Below are positions 43,513 through 52,153 of a DNA stretch of 64,000 nucleotides, piece after piece (position 1 is the first letter of the stretch; each line of letters starts with the position of its first letter). The stretch is from Micrococcales bacterium. Lineage in GTDB: Bacteria > Actinomycetota > Actinomycetes > S36-B12 > UBA10799. Under the pieces are notes generated by a model that was not told the origin of the DNA, made no database searches, and worked only from the letters and a program-made list of their open reading frames with translations. The stretch lies in NCBI GenBank assembly GCA_016703125.1, contig JADJCR010000007.1, positions 82,274 to 146,273 of the forward strand, given 5' to 3'. The translations under genes and the position numbers were made by a program.

Positions 43513-45261
43513 CTACCGAACCTTCCACCGGCGCACCCACACCGTGTCCGTGACGCCCGGGCCCTTGGCCGTGATCCGCACCCGCACCTTGCCCTTCGGC
43601 GCGTGCTTGGTCCGGACCTTCACAGTGGTCGCGGTCTTGACCACGCGCACCTTCTTGGCGGCCTTGACCGCGATCCGGGCACGCTGCCCGGGTCCCACGA
43701 CCACCTTGCGCACCAGGACCGCCCGGCCGTTGCGGGGGATCGCCTCCTTCGCCGGGCGCGCCGTGACTTTCAGCGAGGCCGCGGGCTTCAGCGAGACGGT
43801 CGGACTCGGACTCGGCGTCGGTGTCGGCTCGACTGGCGGCTTCGCCGGGACCTTGCCGTAGAAGACGTACACCGAGCCGGAGTTGTCTCCGTTGCGGTCC
43901 GCCGAGTACGCGTCGACGGCGATGTCGACGCCGCCGTCACCGTTGACGTCGCCCAGCCCGGCCACCGCCGCCCCGAAGGCTTCGCTGGCGGGTTGCCGGA
44001 ACCCGTCCGGCAGGTCAGCCACGGGCCCGCCGGTCATCGACGTACTGCCGCGCACTAGGGCCGCGAGATCCTCGGTGTCGGAGATGGTCGGCGCGCCGAT
44101 CAGCGCGTCCGGATACCCGTCGGTGTCGAAGTCCCCGGCGCCGGCCAGGGCCCGCCCCACGCCGTAGCTCGTTGGTGTGCCGCTGAAGGTGACGCCCCGG
44201 TCGCTCGCAACGGGCAAGTCGATGTCGCCGGACGTGGAGCGGCCGAACAGGATCGTCGCGGTGTCCCCGAGCGTTGCGTATCCGGGCGATCCGACGGCGA
44301 AGTCGTCGAAGCCGTCCTTGTTCATGTCACCGAGCCCCGCCATGGCAGCCCCGGTGAAGGAGGCCGGGGTGTCGTTGTCGATGCGGAACCCCTGGGCAGC
44401 CGTCATCGCAACGAGACTCAGCCCCGTGAAGCCCGCCTTGCCGTAGATCACGTAGGCACGCCCGTTCTGCGCGCCACCCGGAGCGTTGGACGCCCCCACC
44501 CCGATGTCGGGGATGCCGTCGCCGTTCACATCACCGATTCCCGCGACGGCCGCCCCGGCGAAGTCCCGTGCATTCTCGCCCACGATGGGCACGCCCTGGG
44601 AGACGTTCATCACGGTGAGATCCAGCTCCGTCGGGGTCGCCCGTCCGAAGACGACGTACACGATGCCCTGCAGGCCGGCAGCCCCGACGGATCCCATCGC
44701 CATGTCGGGATAGCCGTCTTGGTTGACATCGCCGACCCCGGCGACCGCGTAGCCTGTGTCCTCCCCGGCCCCTCCGCTGAACTTCACCCAGCCCGTCGCG
44801 GGCTGCGTCAGATCGATGTCGGCGGGGGTGCTGTCCCCCAGCACGAGGTAGGCGGCGCTGGCCATGTTCGCACCGATCAGCACGTCGTCCAGCCCGTCCT
44901 TGTTGACGTCACCCACCCCGGCCACACCCACCCCGAGTTGGTCATTCGGCGCCTCGCCGGTGATCTGGATGGTCCGAGTGGTTCCCACGATGCCCGTCTT
45001 CAAGGAGGGCCCGCCGAACACGATGTAGGCGGATCCGGCAGACGGTACCGCCAGCGATCCCACAACGATGTCGTCGTAGCCGTCGCCGTCGAAGTCCCCG
45101 GCGGAGTCGACCGCCATCCCCAGTTGGGACCCCTTGCTGGGCCCGTCGAGTCTCACCCCCGCCGCGTCCTGCACATTCACCACGTCCGCGCCGGCGGGTC
45201 CGGTCAGGAACAACCCGGCGGCAAGGCTGACAGCGGCACCACAGGCCAGGAACTCTCGCAT
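43513..45261 (-). CDS. Secreted FG-GAP beta-propeller protein
   Basis: 582 residues from ATG 45261 (signal peptide ACGAAVSLAAGLFLTGPAGA). Seven FG-GAP repeats are visible, each with a calcium loop such as DFDGDGYDD, DVNKDGLDD, DVNQDGYPD, DVNGDGIPD, DMNKDGFDD, DFDTDGYPD and DVNGDGGVD, as in integrin-alpha propellers. A PTPTPSPSPT linker and a basic beta-rich domain (KVRVVKTATTVKVRTKHAPK) follow. The protein is probably exported and calcium-stabilised, with an adhesion or surface role. A gene-end copy is found at 36349. Confidence 0.85.
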   Translation of the reverse strand: MREFLACGAAVSLAAGLFLTGPAGADVVNVQDAAGVRLDGPSKGSQLGMAVDSAGDFDGDGYDDIVVGSLAVPSAGSAYIVFGGPSLKTGIVGTTRTIQITGEAPNDQLGVGVAGVGDVNKDGLDDVLIGANMASAAYLVLGDSTPADIDLTQPATGWVKFSGGAGEDTGYAVAGVGDVNQDGYPDMAMGSVGAAGLQGIVYVVFGRATPTELDLTVMNVSQGVPIVGENARDFAGAAVAGIGDVNGDGIPDIGVGASNAPGGAQNGRAYVIYGKAGFTGLSLVAMTAAQGFRIDNDTPASFTGAAMAGLGDMNKDGFDDFAVGSPGYATLGDTATILFGRSTSGDIDLPVASDRGVTFSGTPTSYGVGRALAGAGDFDTDGYPDALIGAPTISDTEDLAALVRGSTSMTGGPVADLPDGFRQPASEAFGAAVAGLGDVNGDGGVDIAVDAYSADRNGDNSGSVYVFYGKVPAKPPVEPTPTPSPSPTVSLKPAASLKVTARPAKEAIPRNGRAVLVRKVVVGPGQRARIAVKAAKKVRVVKTATTVKVRTKHAPKGKVRVRITAKGPGVTDTVWVRRWKVR

Positions 45262-45383
45262 GATGACCACCCCCCAGCGGGCATGCGGGTTCACTCCCAG
45301 AGTACGCCCCGAGGGGTGTTGTTGATCATGGTTACAACGTCGGTCGCCGGAACAAACGCTCTGTTTCCGCGGTCCTTCCCGTC

Positions 45384-45559
45384 ATGGGGCTCGTCGAAGC
45401 GCCCCTGCTGTTGGTCGCGGCGGCCGGGACTCTCTCTAGGCGCTGCTGATTGCGGCCTCGGAGATCGGGCTAGGCTTCTGGCTCATGATCAAGGGCTTCA
45501 ACGCCGACGCCGTCGAGCGGCTGTATGCCCCCGCGCGCGAACTGGTGGAGGTGGGCTGA
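45384..45559 (+). pseudogene. DUF4386-like gene remnant
   Basis: One frame reads MGLVEAPLLLVAAAGTL, then a stop. Another ends with LLIAASEIGLGFWLMIKGFN and YAPARELVEVG before TGA at 45557-45559. The two hydrophobic ends look like the first and last parts of a DUF4386-type membrane protein with the middle deleted. Its stop overlaps the next ATG (TGATG), so the next gene was once coupled to it. Confidence 0.4.
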
Positions 45560-46185
45560 TGTCGAACCCCGCATACGAACGTCTGCTGCAGGACTACGTC
45601 GCCTACCACCTGGCCCTCGTCGTCGTGGGCGGGTTCTTCACGCTGGCGGTGCTGGGGTTCGCCGTGTTCTCGTGGGTCCGCGCCCGGCGGGCGACGAAGG
45701 GTGTCGAGCGCCGCTCGCACCTGGCGTTCGCCGCCGCGAGTTCAGTGGTGGGCCTGCTGCTGGCCGTCGTCGTGGCCGGAAACCTCAGCAACGTGCTGAA
45801 CCCGCGCCAGGGCCTCGCGGGCGCGATCGGATCCCCCGGGGATCTCAAGCCGGCCGCGACGGGTGAGCTCACGAAAGCACTGACCAGGTGGATGCGTTCT
45901 GGCAGCGCGGACGTGCCGCCGGTCATCCAAGACGCGGTCGACGCGCGCCTGGCGTGGCAGGAACCGAAGGCGGTCATCGCAGGCGTCCTGTTGCTGGTCT
46001 TCGTCGCCGCCAGTGTCGCGGTTTGGCGCAGCGTCTTCACCCGGTCCCGAGCCGGTCATCGCGTCGCCGGCCGGGTGCTGCTGGGATCGGCCTCGGCATG
46101 CGCGTGCTTCGTGCTGATTCTCATGGTCATGGGCAACACGCAGGCGTCCTACGCGCCGATCACGATGACGCTGCTGTTCGGCTGA
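45559..46185 (+). CDS. Four-helix membrane protein of unknown function
   Basis: 208 residues. Transmembrane segments: LALVVVGGFFTLAVLGFAVF, SSVVGLLLAVVVAGNL, AVIAGVLLLVFVAASVAVW and GSASACACFVLILMVMGN. A periplasmic or cytoplasmic stretch between the second and third is hydrophilic (GDLKPAATGELTKALTRW). It follows the DUF4386 remnant with a TGATG overlap. It resembles unannotated actinobacterial membrane proteins encoded next to DUF4386 proteins; no function assigned. Confidence 0.6.
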   Translation: MSNPAYERLLQDYVAYHLALVVVGGFFTLAVLGFAVFSWVRARRATKGVERRSHLAFAAASSVVGLLLAVVVAGNLSNVLNPRQGLAGAIGSPGDLKPAATGELTKALTRWMRSGSADVPPVIQDAVDARLAWQEPKAVIAGVLLLVFVAASVAVWRSVFTRSRAGHRVAGRVLLGSASACACFVLILMVMGNTQASYAPITMTLLFG

Positions 46186-46302
46186 GGGGTCCCGCGGGTA
46201 CCTGGGCGGGGGTCTTCGTCCGACCGTCCCAGTCGTGGCGAGCCGGTCAACGCGCCGCATTTCGGTGAGAATGTGGCACCTCAACCCGGGTGCGCCTCGT
46301 TG

Positions 46303-46322
46303 TGGTATCAACAGTGGTATCA
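46303..46322. promoter_or_regulatory. Operator/promoter of CopG-Doc
   Basis: Two direct copies of TGGTATCA (46303 and 46315). The second supplies TATCAT, a -10-like box placed six bases before the ATG at 46330, so the message is probably leaderless. A ribbon-helix-helix dimer pair could bind the two repeats. Confidence 0.5.
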
Positions 46323-46329
46323 TGCGGCC

Positions 46330-46533
46330 ATGGCGATGACCCTGCGGCTCGATGAAGAGGAGACTCAAGCTCTTCGGGAGCGCGCTCAGTTGGAAGGCCG
46401 CTCGATGCAGGACATCGCCAGACAGGCGGTGCGCGACTACATCGAGCGCACCTCACGTCGCGAACTGCTGGACCGGGTGCTCGACGAGGGTCTTCCGCGC
46501 TACGCCGAAGCCTTGCGGCGGCTGGGAGAGTGA
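46330..46533 (+). CDS. Ribbon-helix-helix antitoxin (CopG-like)
   Basis: 67 residues. MAMTLRLDEEETQALRERAQ and GRSMQDIARQAVRDYIERT form a ribbon-helix-helix DNA-binding unit; the C-terminal helix (RVLDEGLPRYAEALRRL) would wrap the toxin. It precedes doc with a GTGA overlap. Probably autorepresses via the TGGTATCA repeats just upstream. Confidence 0.8.
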   Translation: MAMTLRLDEEETQALRERAQLEGRSMQDIARQAVRDYIERTSRRELLDRVLDEGLPRYAEALRRLGE

Positions 46534-46892
46534 TCTACCTCGACCTCGACGATCTGCTGTACATCGCCGATCGCGTTCTCGAAGACGTGCTCGTCCGCGA
46601 CATCGGGCTGCTTCAGGCGGCCGTGTCCCGCACTTCCACCATCGCCTTCGGGGCCGACGCATATCCCGACTTGCACACGAAGGCCGCGGCCTTGTTGCAT
46701 TCCGTGGTCGGCAATCACGCGCTCGTGGATGGCAACAAGCGCTTGGCGCTTGCCGCAGTGATCGCGTTCCTGGGCGTCAATGGTGAGCCACTGAAACTGA
46801 GCAACGACCAGGCGTACAACCTTGTGATGGCCGTTGCTGCAGGTGAACTCGACGACCTCGGGCAGATCGCCGCGTTCCTGCGTGCGGACTAG
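46530..46892 (+). CDS. doc: Doc-type Fic-fold toxin
   Basis: 120 residues from GTG 46530. The Fic core NHALVDGNKRLALAA gives HxxxDGNKR, the Doc variant of the HPFx[D/E]GNGR motif; Doc proteins phosphorylate EF-Tu. The N-terminal IYLDLDDLLYIADRVLEDVL and DIGLLQAAVSRTSTIAFG are also Doc-like. Coupled to its antitoxin. Intact, unlike the remnant at 29690. Confidence 0.88.
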   Translation: MIYLDLDDLLYIADRVLEDVLVRDIGLLQAAVSRTSTIAFGADAYPDLHTKAAALLHSVVGNHALVDGNKRLALAAVIAFLGVNGEPLKLSNDQAYNLVMAVAAGELDDLGQIAAFLRAD

Positions 46893-46915
46893 GGGGGCCG
46901 GATCGACGACTTGCG

Positions 46916-48400
46916 TCAGTCGTGGTCCTCGGTCAACCCGAACAGTCCGGCGCGGGCCAGTCTCTGGAAGAGGCGGGGGTCGTGGTTCGGGTAGCCGGCC
47001 ATGGCCCTCAGCGCCGCCAGTGTCGCCTCTGCGCCGATCCGCGCTTGGCCGGGGCTCACGGTGGGCCTGCCCTTTGTACGCCAGCCGCGGTCGGTCAGGA
47101 TCTGGGCCACGCCTGCTTCCAGCGCGGTGCCCGAGATCCCCACCGCGCACCCGAGCAGGGCGAACCAGCCGGCCTCGGCCTCGAACCCCTTGCCCAGCGG
47201 CAGTCGCGCAAGGACCGCCCCGACGAGTTCCCGGGCATCGCCCGCCGCGTTGCGGGCTCGGGCCGTAGGGGTGAGCATTCCTTTGGACTTACGCAACAGG
47301 CCCACTGCCTGGGCGGTCTCCCGCATGGCGGCGACCGGCGGGGTGAGATCCTCCCGGTTCGCCTTGCCGATCCACCAGTCGCTCACCCCGCTGGCCTGGG
47401 CGATCTGCTCGACAGTGGCCGGCGGCAAGTAGCCAGCCGTGGTCAGTTTCACGCCGGGGCCGACGGCCTCCAGCACAGACCGCCATGGCCGTGCCGCCCG
47501 TTGCGCATCCTCGTCGTCCAGGCCCTGCGGCTGGCGCGGACCCAGCGCGTCCAGCCATGTGCTCACCACACCCCAGCCACGCATTGACGTGAGTAGATCC
47601 ACGAGCGGATCGGGCAGGCCGTGCCAGGGCAGGTGCTCCCCGGCGGCCCACACGCGCATGGCTTCGGTCGCCTCCTCGGCGTCGAACGCGTCGGGGTGGT
47701 AGCCCTCGGGGAGCCAGCCATGGGCGTGCTCGACGTCCTGGAACTGGTCGGGCAGGTCGTCGGCCTGGGCTCCGGCCCGAAGCCATGCGGCGACCTCGTG
47801 GTGACTCCAGATCCCGCCGACGTCCTCCGGCGGGCAGGCCCGCTCACCAGCGACACAGCTCGGCTGCCGGTTCTCCGGCGTCAACGGCCCCGTCGACTCC
47901 AGCGTGACCCGGTGCTCCCAGCCGTCGCCGAAGTCGTACAGGTAGGTCATTTGATCCCCCGGCGCGCACAGCACCTGGTCCAGGCGCACGGTGTCCTCGC
48001 GGATGCCTTCCTCGCCTTCCTGCTCATCGAACTCGGTGATGAAGTACGCCTGGTCGTGCCCGTCGTCGGCGCCGGGGGAGAAGCGGTGCAGGTGTGAGTC
48101 CGTCCAACCCATCGCCGCCTGGAACAGGGTGTGGACGGCATCGAGTGTGAGATCACCGGGCAGCGTCAGGCGCCGCCAGATCCTCGGCTGGGATTCCTGC
48201 AACTCGATGGTCACGGTGAGCAGGCTCGGGGAGTCGGGTGGCGGCGGGAGATCGATCTCAGGATTCGCCCGAGCCGCGAACGCTGCGAGGTCACCGCTGG
48301 TGATGTGCTGGGCCAGCGCCATGAGATCGTCGCGGCCCAAGGCCTCGGCCCATGCCTTGAGGCTCGCCGGATCGTCCGGTAGCGGCGGCAACTCGGTCAT
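46916..48400 (-). CDS. Plasmid pRiA4b ORF-3-like protein
   Basis: 494 residues from ATG 48400. The central section LTVTIELQESQPRIWRRLTL, TLFQAAMGWTDSHLHRF and YLYDFGDGWEHRVTLEST is diagnostic of the PRiA4_ORF3 family (PF07929). An N-terminal ~55-residue extension and a ~230-residue C-terminal helical part (LLTSMRGWGVVSTWLDALGP ...) are typical of longer members. The molecular function is unknown; the family is frequent in mobile or plastic regions. Cytoplasmic. Convergent with the Doc pair. Confidence 0.85.
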   Translation of the reverse strand: MTELPPLPDDPASLKAWAEALGRDDLMALAQHITSGDLAAFAARANPEIDLPPPPDSPSLLTVTIELQESQPRIWRRLTLPGDLTLDAVHTLFQAAMGWTDSHLHRFSPGADDGHDQAYFITEFDEQEGEEGIREDTVRLDQVLCAPGDQMTYLYDFGDGWEHRVTLESTGPLTPENRQPSCVAGERACPPEDVGGIWSHHEVAAWLRAGAQADDLPDQFQDVEHAHGWLPEGYHPDAFDAEEATEAMRVWAAGEHLPWHGLPDPLVDLLTSMRGWGVVSTWLDALGPRQPQGLDDEDAQRAARPWRSVLEAVGPGVKLTTAGYLPPATVEQIAQASGVSDWWIGKANREDLTPPVAAMRETAQAVGLLRKSKGMLTPTARARNAAGDARELVGAVLARLPLGKGFEAEAGWFALLGCAVGISGTALEAGVAQILTDRGWRTKGRPTVSPGQARIGAEATLAALRAMAGYPNHDPRLFQRLARAGLFGLTEDHD

Positions 48401-48440
48401 GGGCACCAGTGAACCAGCCGCCACGCGGGCCGACGTGGAC

Positions 48441-48525
48441 CGGAGTGCGGCCCGCCCGAGGACAAGTGGGGGCGATCCAGCGCGGCCGGCTCAAACCCCG
48501 ATGCCGGCACGTCCGAATCCCGCCT
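48441..48525. repeat. Dispersed ~105-bp repeat, degenerate copy
   Basis: Contains AGTGGGGGCGATCCAGCGCG and CCCCGATGCCGGCACG, matching repeats at 54757-54862 and 58075-58190. It lies between the pRiA4b-like start and the AbrB-PIN pair. Confidence 0.45.
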
Positions 48526-48540
48526 TGCAGAAATCTGACA

Positions 48541-48571
48541 TATTGTGAACTAGTGACAGATAGTTCAGTGA
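48541..48571. promoter_or_regulatory. Operator/promoter of AbrB-PIN
   Basis: TATTGT is followed by six bases and GTG 48553. AACTA and TAGTT form an inverted repeat (48548-48565) around the start codon. Expected to be leaderless and autorepressed. Confidence 0.5.
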
Positions 48572-48888
48572 TTGACATGAGGCTTGGCCCGGAAGGCCGG
48601 GTCGTCATCCCGGCGCCGATCCGGCGCCACCTCGGCGTGGGCCCTGGGGATAACCTCCGGTTCCTGCTGCGCGCGGATGGCACAGTGGAGATCGTCAGTC
48701 CGCGGGTGCTGGCTGAGGCCCTCTGGGCGAACAACACCGGAGGTGACGCCGTGGACAGCGCCGAGGTGGTGCGGGAACTGCGCCGCGAGGACCAAACGGT
48801 GGCGCAGCGTTCCGCAGACGGCCAGGCCGGGCCGGGCACATCGAAGGAACCAGAGCGCCTGCTGCGCGAGATGGGTCTGTCTGAGTGA
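48553..48888 (+). CDS. AbrB/MazE-type antitoxin (VapB-like)
   Basis: 111 residues from GTG 48553. The swapped-hairpin DNA-binding domain IDMRLGPEGRVVIPAPIRRH followed by LGVGPGDNLRFLLRADGTVE is unmistakable. The tail with LREMGLSE is probably toxin-binding. It is followed by a PIN-domain gene with a GTGA overlap. The inverted repeat around the start suggests autorepression. A longer upstream frame is ignored because the TATTGT box sits inside it. Confidence 0.85.
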   Translation: MTDSSVIDMRLGPEGRVVIPAPIRRHLGVGPGDNLRFLLRADGTVEIVSPRVLAEALWANNTGGDAVDSAEVVRELRREDQTVAQRSADGQAGPGTSKEPERLLREMGLSE

Positions 48889-49478
48889 CTCGGTTCGCCC
48901 TCGACTCCTCCGCGATGGTCGCGTGGATCCTGCAGGAGTCAGGTAGGTGGGAGGCGGTCGACGCCCTGCTCAACGCGCCGGGTGCACAACCGGTTCTGCC
49001 CGGACCTGCGTTGACCGAGTGCATCGTGGCCGCACGTCGGGCGGGCAACGTCAGCAGCCCTGAGCAGATCGCCACCACCTTGTCGGCGGTGGGGGTGTAT
49101 GTCGAACCGCCGCAGGAGACGGACATGGTCCGCGCAGCCCACTTGCTCGAGGTCTCCCGGGGGAACCCCGGGCGGCACCCAGGATCCGGCGACCAGCTCA
49201 CCCTGTCTCTGGGAGACGCACTGATCCTTGCTGTCGTGGAGCGCCTGGGTGTGAAGGTGCTGACCGGGGATCGCTACTGGTCCCAATTCGCGGAGGATGG
49301 GCACACGCCAGCGGTGGTCGTGCACATGAGGCTGGTGGGCTGCGTAGGTTGGCCTCGAAGTCCCAGTGACCGGTGCGCTGAACGTCAGGATCACATCATC
49401 GGTGGTCGTGTAGCCGTTGAAGACCGCCTTCAAACCGGGCCGTGCGATCTCTGGCAGGCCCCGTCAGGTCCGCTGTAG
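48885..49478 (+). CDS. PIN-domain toxin (VapC-like)
   Basis: 197 residues from GTG 48885. The first acidic residue is in RFALDSSAMVAWIL, Glu in ALTECIVAARRAG, and the later pair in LGDALILAVVERLG and VLTGDRYWSQF, giving the PIN acid cluster of VapC RNases, which cut tRNA or rRNA. The last ~45 residues beyond HTPAVVVHMR do not look like a PIN tail and overlap the antisense fragment at 49345, so the natural stop may be lost. Coupled to AbrB. Confidence 0.8.
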   Translation: MTRFALDSSAMVAWILQESGRWEAVDALLNAPGAQPVLPGPALTECIVAARRAGNVSSPEQIATTLSAVGVYVEPPQETDMVRAAHLLEVSRGNPGRHPGSGDQLTLSLGDALILAVVERLGVKVLTGDRYWSQFAEDGHTPAVVVHMRLVGCVGWPRSPSDRCAERQDHIIGGRVAVEDRLQTGPCDLWQAPSGPL

Positions 49479-49615
49479 TGCTCGGCACAGGCGATGGCCG
49501 GCTGCGCGATGCTGTAGGCGAACTTCTTCTTGAACTTGACTGACTTCGTGTGGGTCTGGCGGCGCGTGCCGGGTGGGTGTTCCATGACCGTTACCGATCC
49601 GCAGTCGAGCATCGC
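49345..49615 (-). pseudogene. Fragment of a secreted protein
   Basis: The minus strand reads TKSVKFKKKFAYSIAQPAIA and CAEHYSGPDGACQR, then after a shift FNGYTTTDDVILTFSAPVTG. This looks like the C-terminal part of an exoprotein with two Cys, lacking its start and signal peptide. It is cut off on the right by the REP half and the IS. Confidence 0.4.
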
Positions 49616-49687
49616 GCCGCCGGGTCGCTGCGAGGTGGTGCGCCGGCGCCGCGCCGCCGCGATCTTGGGTAACCACCGTCAACTGGG

Positions 49688-50773
49688 AGGCTGTCGCGTT
49701 TTGTTGTGGGCCGAGATTGGACGGTTGACCGGTCTGGCTTGGGATTGGTCCCGGCGGGCCGGGCTAGCTGGTGGCCCGGCCCCGGTGGTAGAGGCGTTGC
49801 AGGTTGACCACGGCGGCCGCCAGGTTGAGTTCTGCGGTGACCGAGGAGACGCCTCGACGACTGAAGCGTTGCAGGCCGACTCCGTGTTTGAGGTGAGCGT
49901 TGACTGGTTCCACGGTCGCACCGCGGCGCTTGTACCGCTGTTGGGTGTCGGGATCGGCGAAGGCGTGGCGCATCTGGTCAATCGGCCTGGCCACAGATGG
50001 GGCAGGATCATCGCACGGCGTTTCCTGATGCAGATCGCGGCTCTTGCCGGTGGCAATCAACCGGTTCGGGCCGGGCAGGGTCAGGTTGTGCTCGCTGAGG
50101 TACCCGGCGTCGGCCAGCAGCAGACCCACACTGGTCTGCCGATGGCCACCGTCGAGGTCCTCCAGCGCCTGCGCGGCGTCCACCACGGCGGTCACCATCG
50201 GCTCGAAACTGTCCTGATCTGATGCGCTCTGATGGGCCTGGCAGGCGATGATCACATGATCATCGCTGACGGCCAACTGCACGTTGTACGCCTGCACCGA
50301 TCCGCCATTACCGGCAGTCATCAGCCGATCCCGTGGTTGCCGGAGTCCACGTTCCACGCCGGGCAGACCGGGCAGCCGACCGGGCCTCACTGCCCGGCGG
50401 CCACCGCGGCCGACCGCGGCCACGACGCGGTGTTTGCGGACGCCTCGGGGCATGCGAACCCGGCACGGCAGCGCGCTGGGCCCCGCCACCCCAACGCCCG
50501 GCCACCCCGGACACCCCCCCCCCGTCCGACCGGTTACCCCACCCTCTCCCCCCCCGGGACCCCCGACCCTTAATGCCGCCCGGAACCCCCACCCCCGAAA
50601 GCCTTTCAACAACCACGCCCCCCCACACCACACCGCGCCACAAACCACGCCAAAGACCCCTGCCCACCACGCAATAACTGCTGATCCGGCTCACCGGCCA
50701 TACGAACCCGCCACGCCCAATTTTCTCGAACACCCCAAATAGCCCGCCGCCACGCCGACAAATGCGACAGCCT
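49688..50773. mobile_element. IS1182-like element, truncated, inserted in a REP-like repeat
   Basis: Inverted ends: AGGCTGTCGC at 49688 and GCGACAGCCT ending 50773. Flanks are the two halves of a REP-like palindrome (left TTGGGTAACCACCGTCAACT, right GGTTGCCTCTGGCTACCC) with a possible GGG target duplication. At ~1.1 kb it is too short for a complete IS1182 member. Confidence 0.7.
49764..50350 (-). pseudogene. IS1182-family transposase, C-terminal part
   Basis: Legible from about NGGSVQAYNVQLAVSDDHVI through SDQDSFEPMVTAVVDAAQAL, LLLADAGYLSEHNLTLPG and RGATVEPVNAHLKHGVGLQR to FSRRGVSSVTAELNLAAAVV and a stop at 49764. It holds the second catalytic Asp (DAGY) and the final Glu (VEPV) of the DDE triad. 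The N-terminal half is missing: upstream (50350-50650) the sequence is C-rich low complexity. Non-functional alone. Confidence 0.75.
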
Positions 50774-50857
50774 GGGTTGCCTCTGGCTACCCAACATCCC
50801 CGCCCCGCGCCATCAGGTCCGCGGCCGGGGCGGGGGCTGATGATGCCCACACCAGTC

Positions 50858-51481
50858 CTACTCGAACGTCGCGTTGTGCGCGTGGAGCACATCGCGCACA
50901 ACCCGCAGCGCCTCGGGCTCGATCAGCGGCACGGGCTCGTCCGCAACCTCGAGGGCCTCGACGAACAACACCCACGTGAGGCCGTCCTCGTCGTGTCGGG
51001 GCCGGTAGGCGAAGCCCTCGGCCTCCGGGACCCATCGCCGCAGAGCCCTCGCCCACGCGCGGGTCGTCTCATACTCCCCGGCGCCGCACTTGGTCAGGGC
51101 CAGCGGCGCACCCACCTGCGTCAGGGCTGGGCCGTGCAGACTCAGAACGCTGACGTCGCGGACCACGGTCAAGCGGGTCAGCACGCGGCGTGCGACCTGA
51201 GTCCACGGCACCAGTCGCGCCTGGCCCGTGAGTGGCAGGTCGCGGCACAAGGTCTCCGCGATCGCAGTCGATGGTGAGTCACCCACGTTGATGTAGCCGT
51301 AGCTTCCGTCGTCGGAGTCGAAGCGCCCGCCGCTGATCCGGCTGGGCCGCGAGGTGTGGTTCAAAGCGACGGGGTCGCGCTCGGCTGTGTGGATCCGGAA
51401 GGCGCTGGTTCCCGCAGGCAGGACTTCCACAATCGGTCCGCCGCGAGGTCTTCGGTGCGGCGGTTGAGGAAGGTCAGCCAT
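50858..51481 (-). CDS. RES-domain toxin
   Basis: 207 residues from ATG 51481. The RES signature GGRFDSDDGSYGYINVGDSP followed by STAIAETLCRDLP has the conserved Arg, Tyr and Glu; RES toxins degrade NAD+. YETTRAWARALRRWVPEAEG and GFAYRPRHDEDG are the later conserved strands. The start overlaps the Xre gene stop by eight bases, as in Xre-RES (MbcTA-like) TA pairs. Intact. Confidence 0.85.
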   Translation of the reverse strand: MADLPQPPHRRPRGGPIVEVLPAGTSAFRIHTAERDPVALNHTSRPSRISGGRFDSDDGSYGYINVGDSPSTAIAETLCRDLPLTGQARLVPWTQVARRVLTRLTVVRDVSVLSLHGPALTQVGAPLALTKCGAGEYETTRAWARALRRWVPEAEGFAYRPRHDEDGLTWVLFVEALEVADEPVPLIEPEALRVVRDVLHAHNATFE

Positions 51482-52082
51482 CGTCGCTTGAGGCCAAGGT
51501 GACGAGATCGTCCTGCCGCTCCCCGCCGACGAGATCCCGAGGCCTGGCACCGTCGAGGCGCGGGTGATCGCTGATCCACCACGAGGCGACGCCCCACGGA
51601 TCGTCGGCGGCCCCGAGCAGCCGATTCACCTGCGCCACCACCGGGTACACCTGGGCTCGGGCCGCATCGACCTGGAAGCTCGGGTAGAGATACCTGTTGC
51701 GCACCGGAACGCCAAGCAGAGCGCCGGCCCGGCGAAGGTCGCTGGCGGCCTCTCGCTTGTTCACCCCACTGGCCCCAAGCGCGACGCCAACGGCAGAGGA
51801 GTCGAGGAAGTCCTGGTCCAGCACCGCGGCGTGCGCCTCGGCTTTGATCCGCTGGTCGCGCAGCAGCCGATCCGATTCGGTGCGCACTTCCCAGGGCTCA
51901 CCAGCCAAGCGCTCGACCTCACTGGCAGTGGTCAATGCGGCGAGCATGAAGACCCGCAACGCCTGGGCGAAGTCGGCTTGGGACGGCTGGAGCAGCTGCC
52001 GGAACAACCGCGCGACCTGATCGGGGGAGAGTTCCTCCAGGTCGCGCAGCAGCCCTTCGAGCCGTTGCTCGGCGACGCTCAT
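51474..52082 (-). CDS. Xre/MbcA/ParS-type antitoxin of the RES toxin
   Basis: 202 residues from ATG 52082, ribosome site AGGGAG. The N-terminal ~110 residues are helical (LEGLLRDLEELSPDQVARLF). NKREAASDLRRAGALLGVPV is an HTH-like section, and the C-terminal toxin-binding domain is AQVNRLLGAADDPWGVASWW. The palindrome at 52091-52133 is its likely operator, covering the leader. First gene of the pair. Confidence 0.8.
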   Translation of the reverse strand: MSVAEQRLEGLLRDLEELSPDQVARLFRQLLQPSQADFAQALRVFMLAALTTASEVERLAGEPWEVRTESDRLLRDQRIKAEAHAAVLDQDFLDSSAVGVALGASGVNKREAASDLRRAGALLGVPVRNRYLYPSFQVDAARAQVYPVVAQVNRLLGAADDPWGVASWWISDHPRLDGARPRDLVGGERQDDLVTLASSDDG

Positions 52083-52090
52083 GACGGACT

Positions 52091-52133
52091 CCCTACGTTT
52101 CCTACAGCATAGTTCTGAAGCGGAAATGTAGGG
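52091..52133. promoter_or_regulatory. Operator/promoter of Xre-RES
   Basis: CCCTACGTTTCC (52091-52102) and GGAAATGTAGGG (52122-52133) form an 11-of-12 inverted repeat. TATGCT on the minus strand between the arms could be the -10 box. Confidence 0.6.
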
Positions 52134-52153
52134 AAGTCTCTGTGGATACGCAG

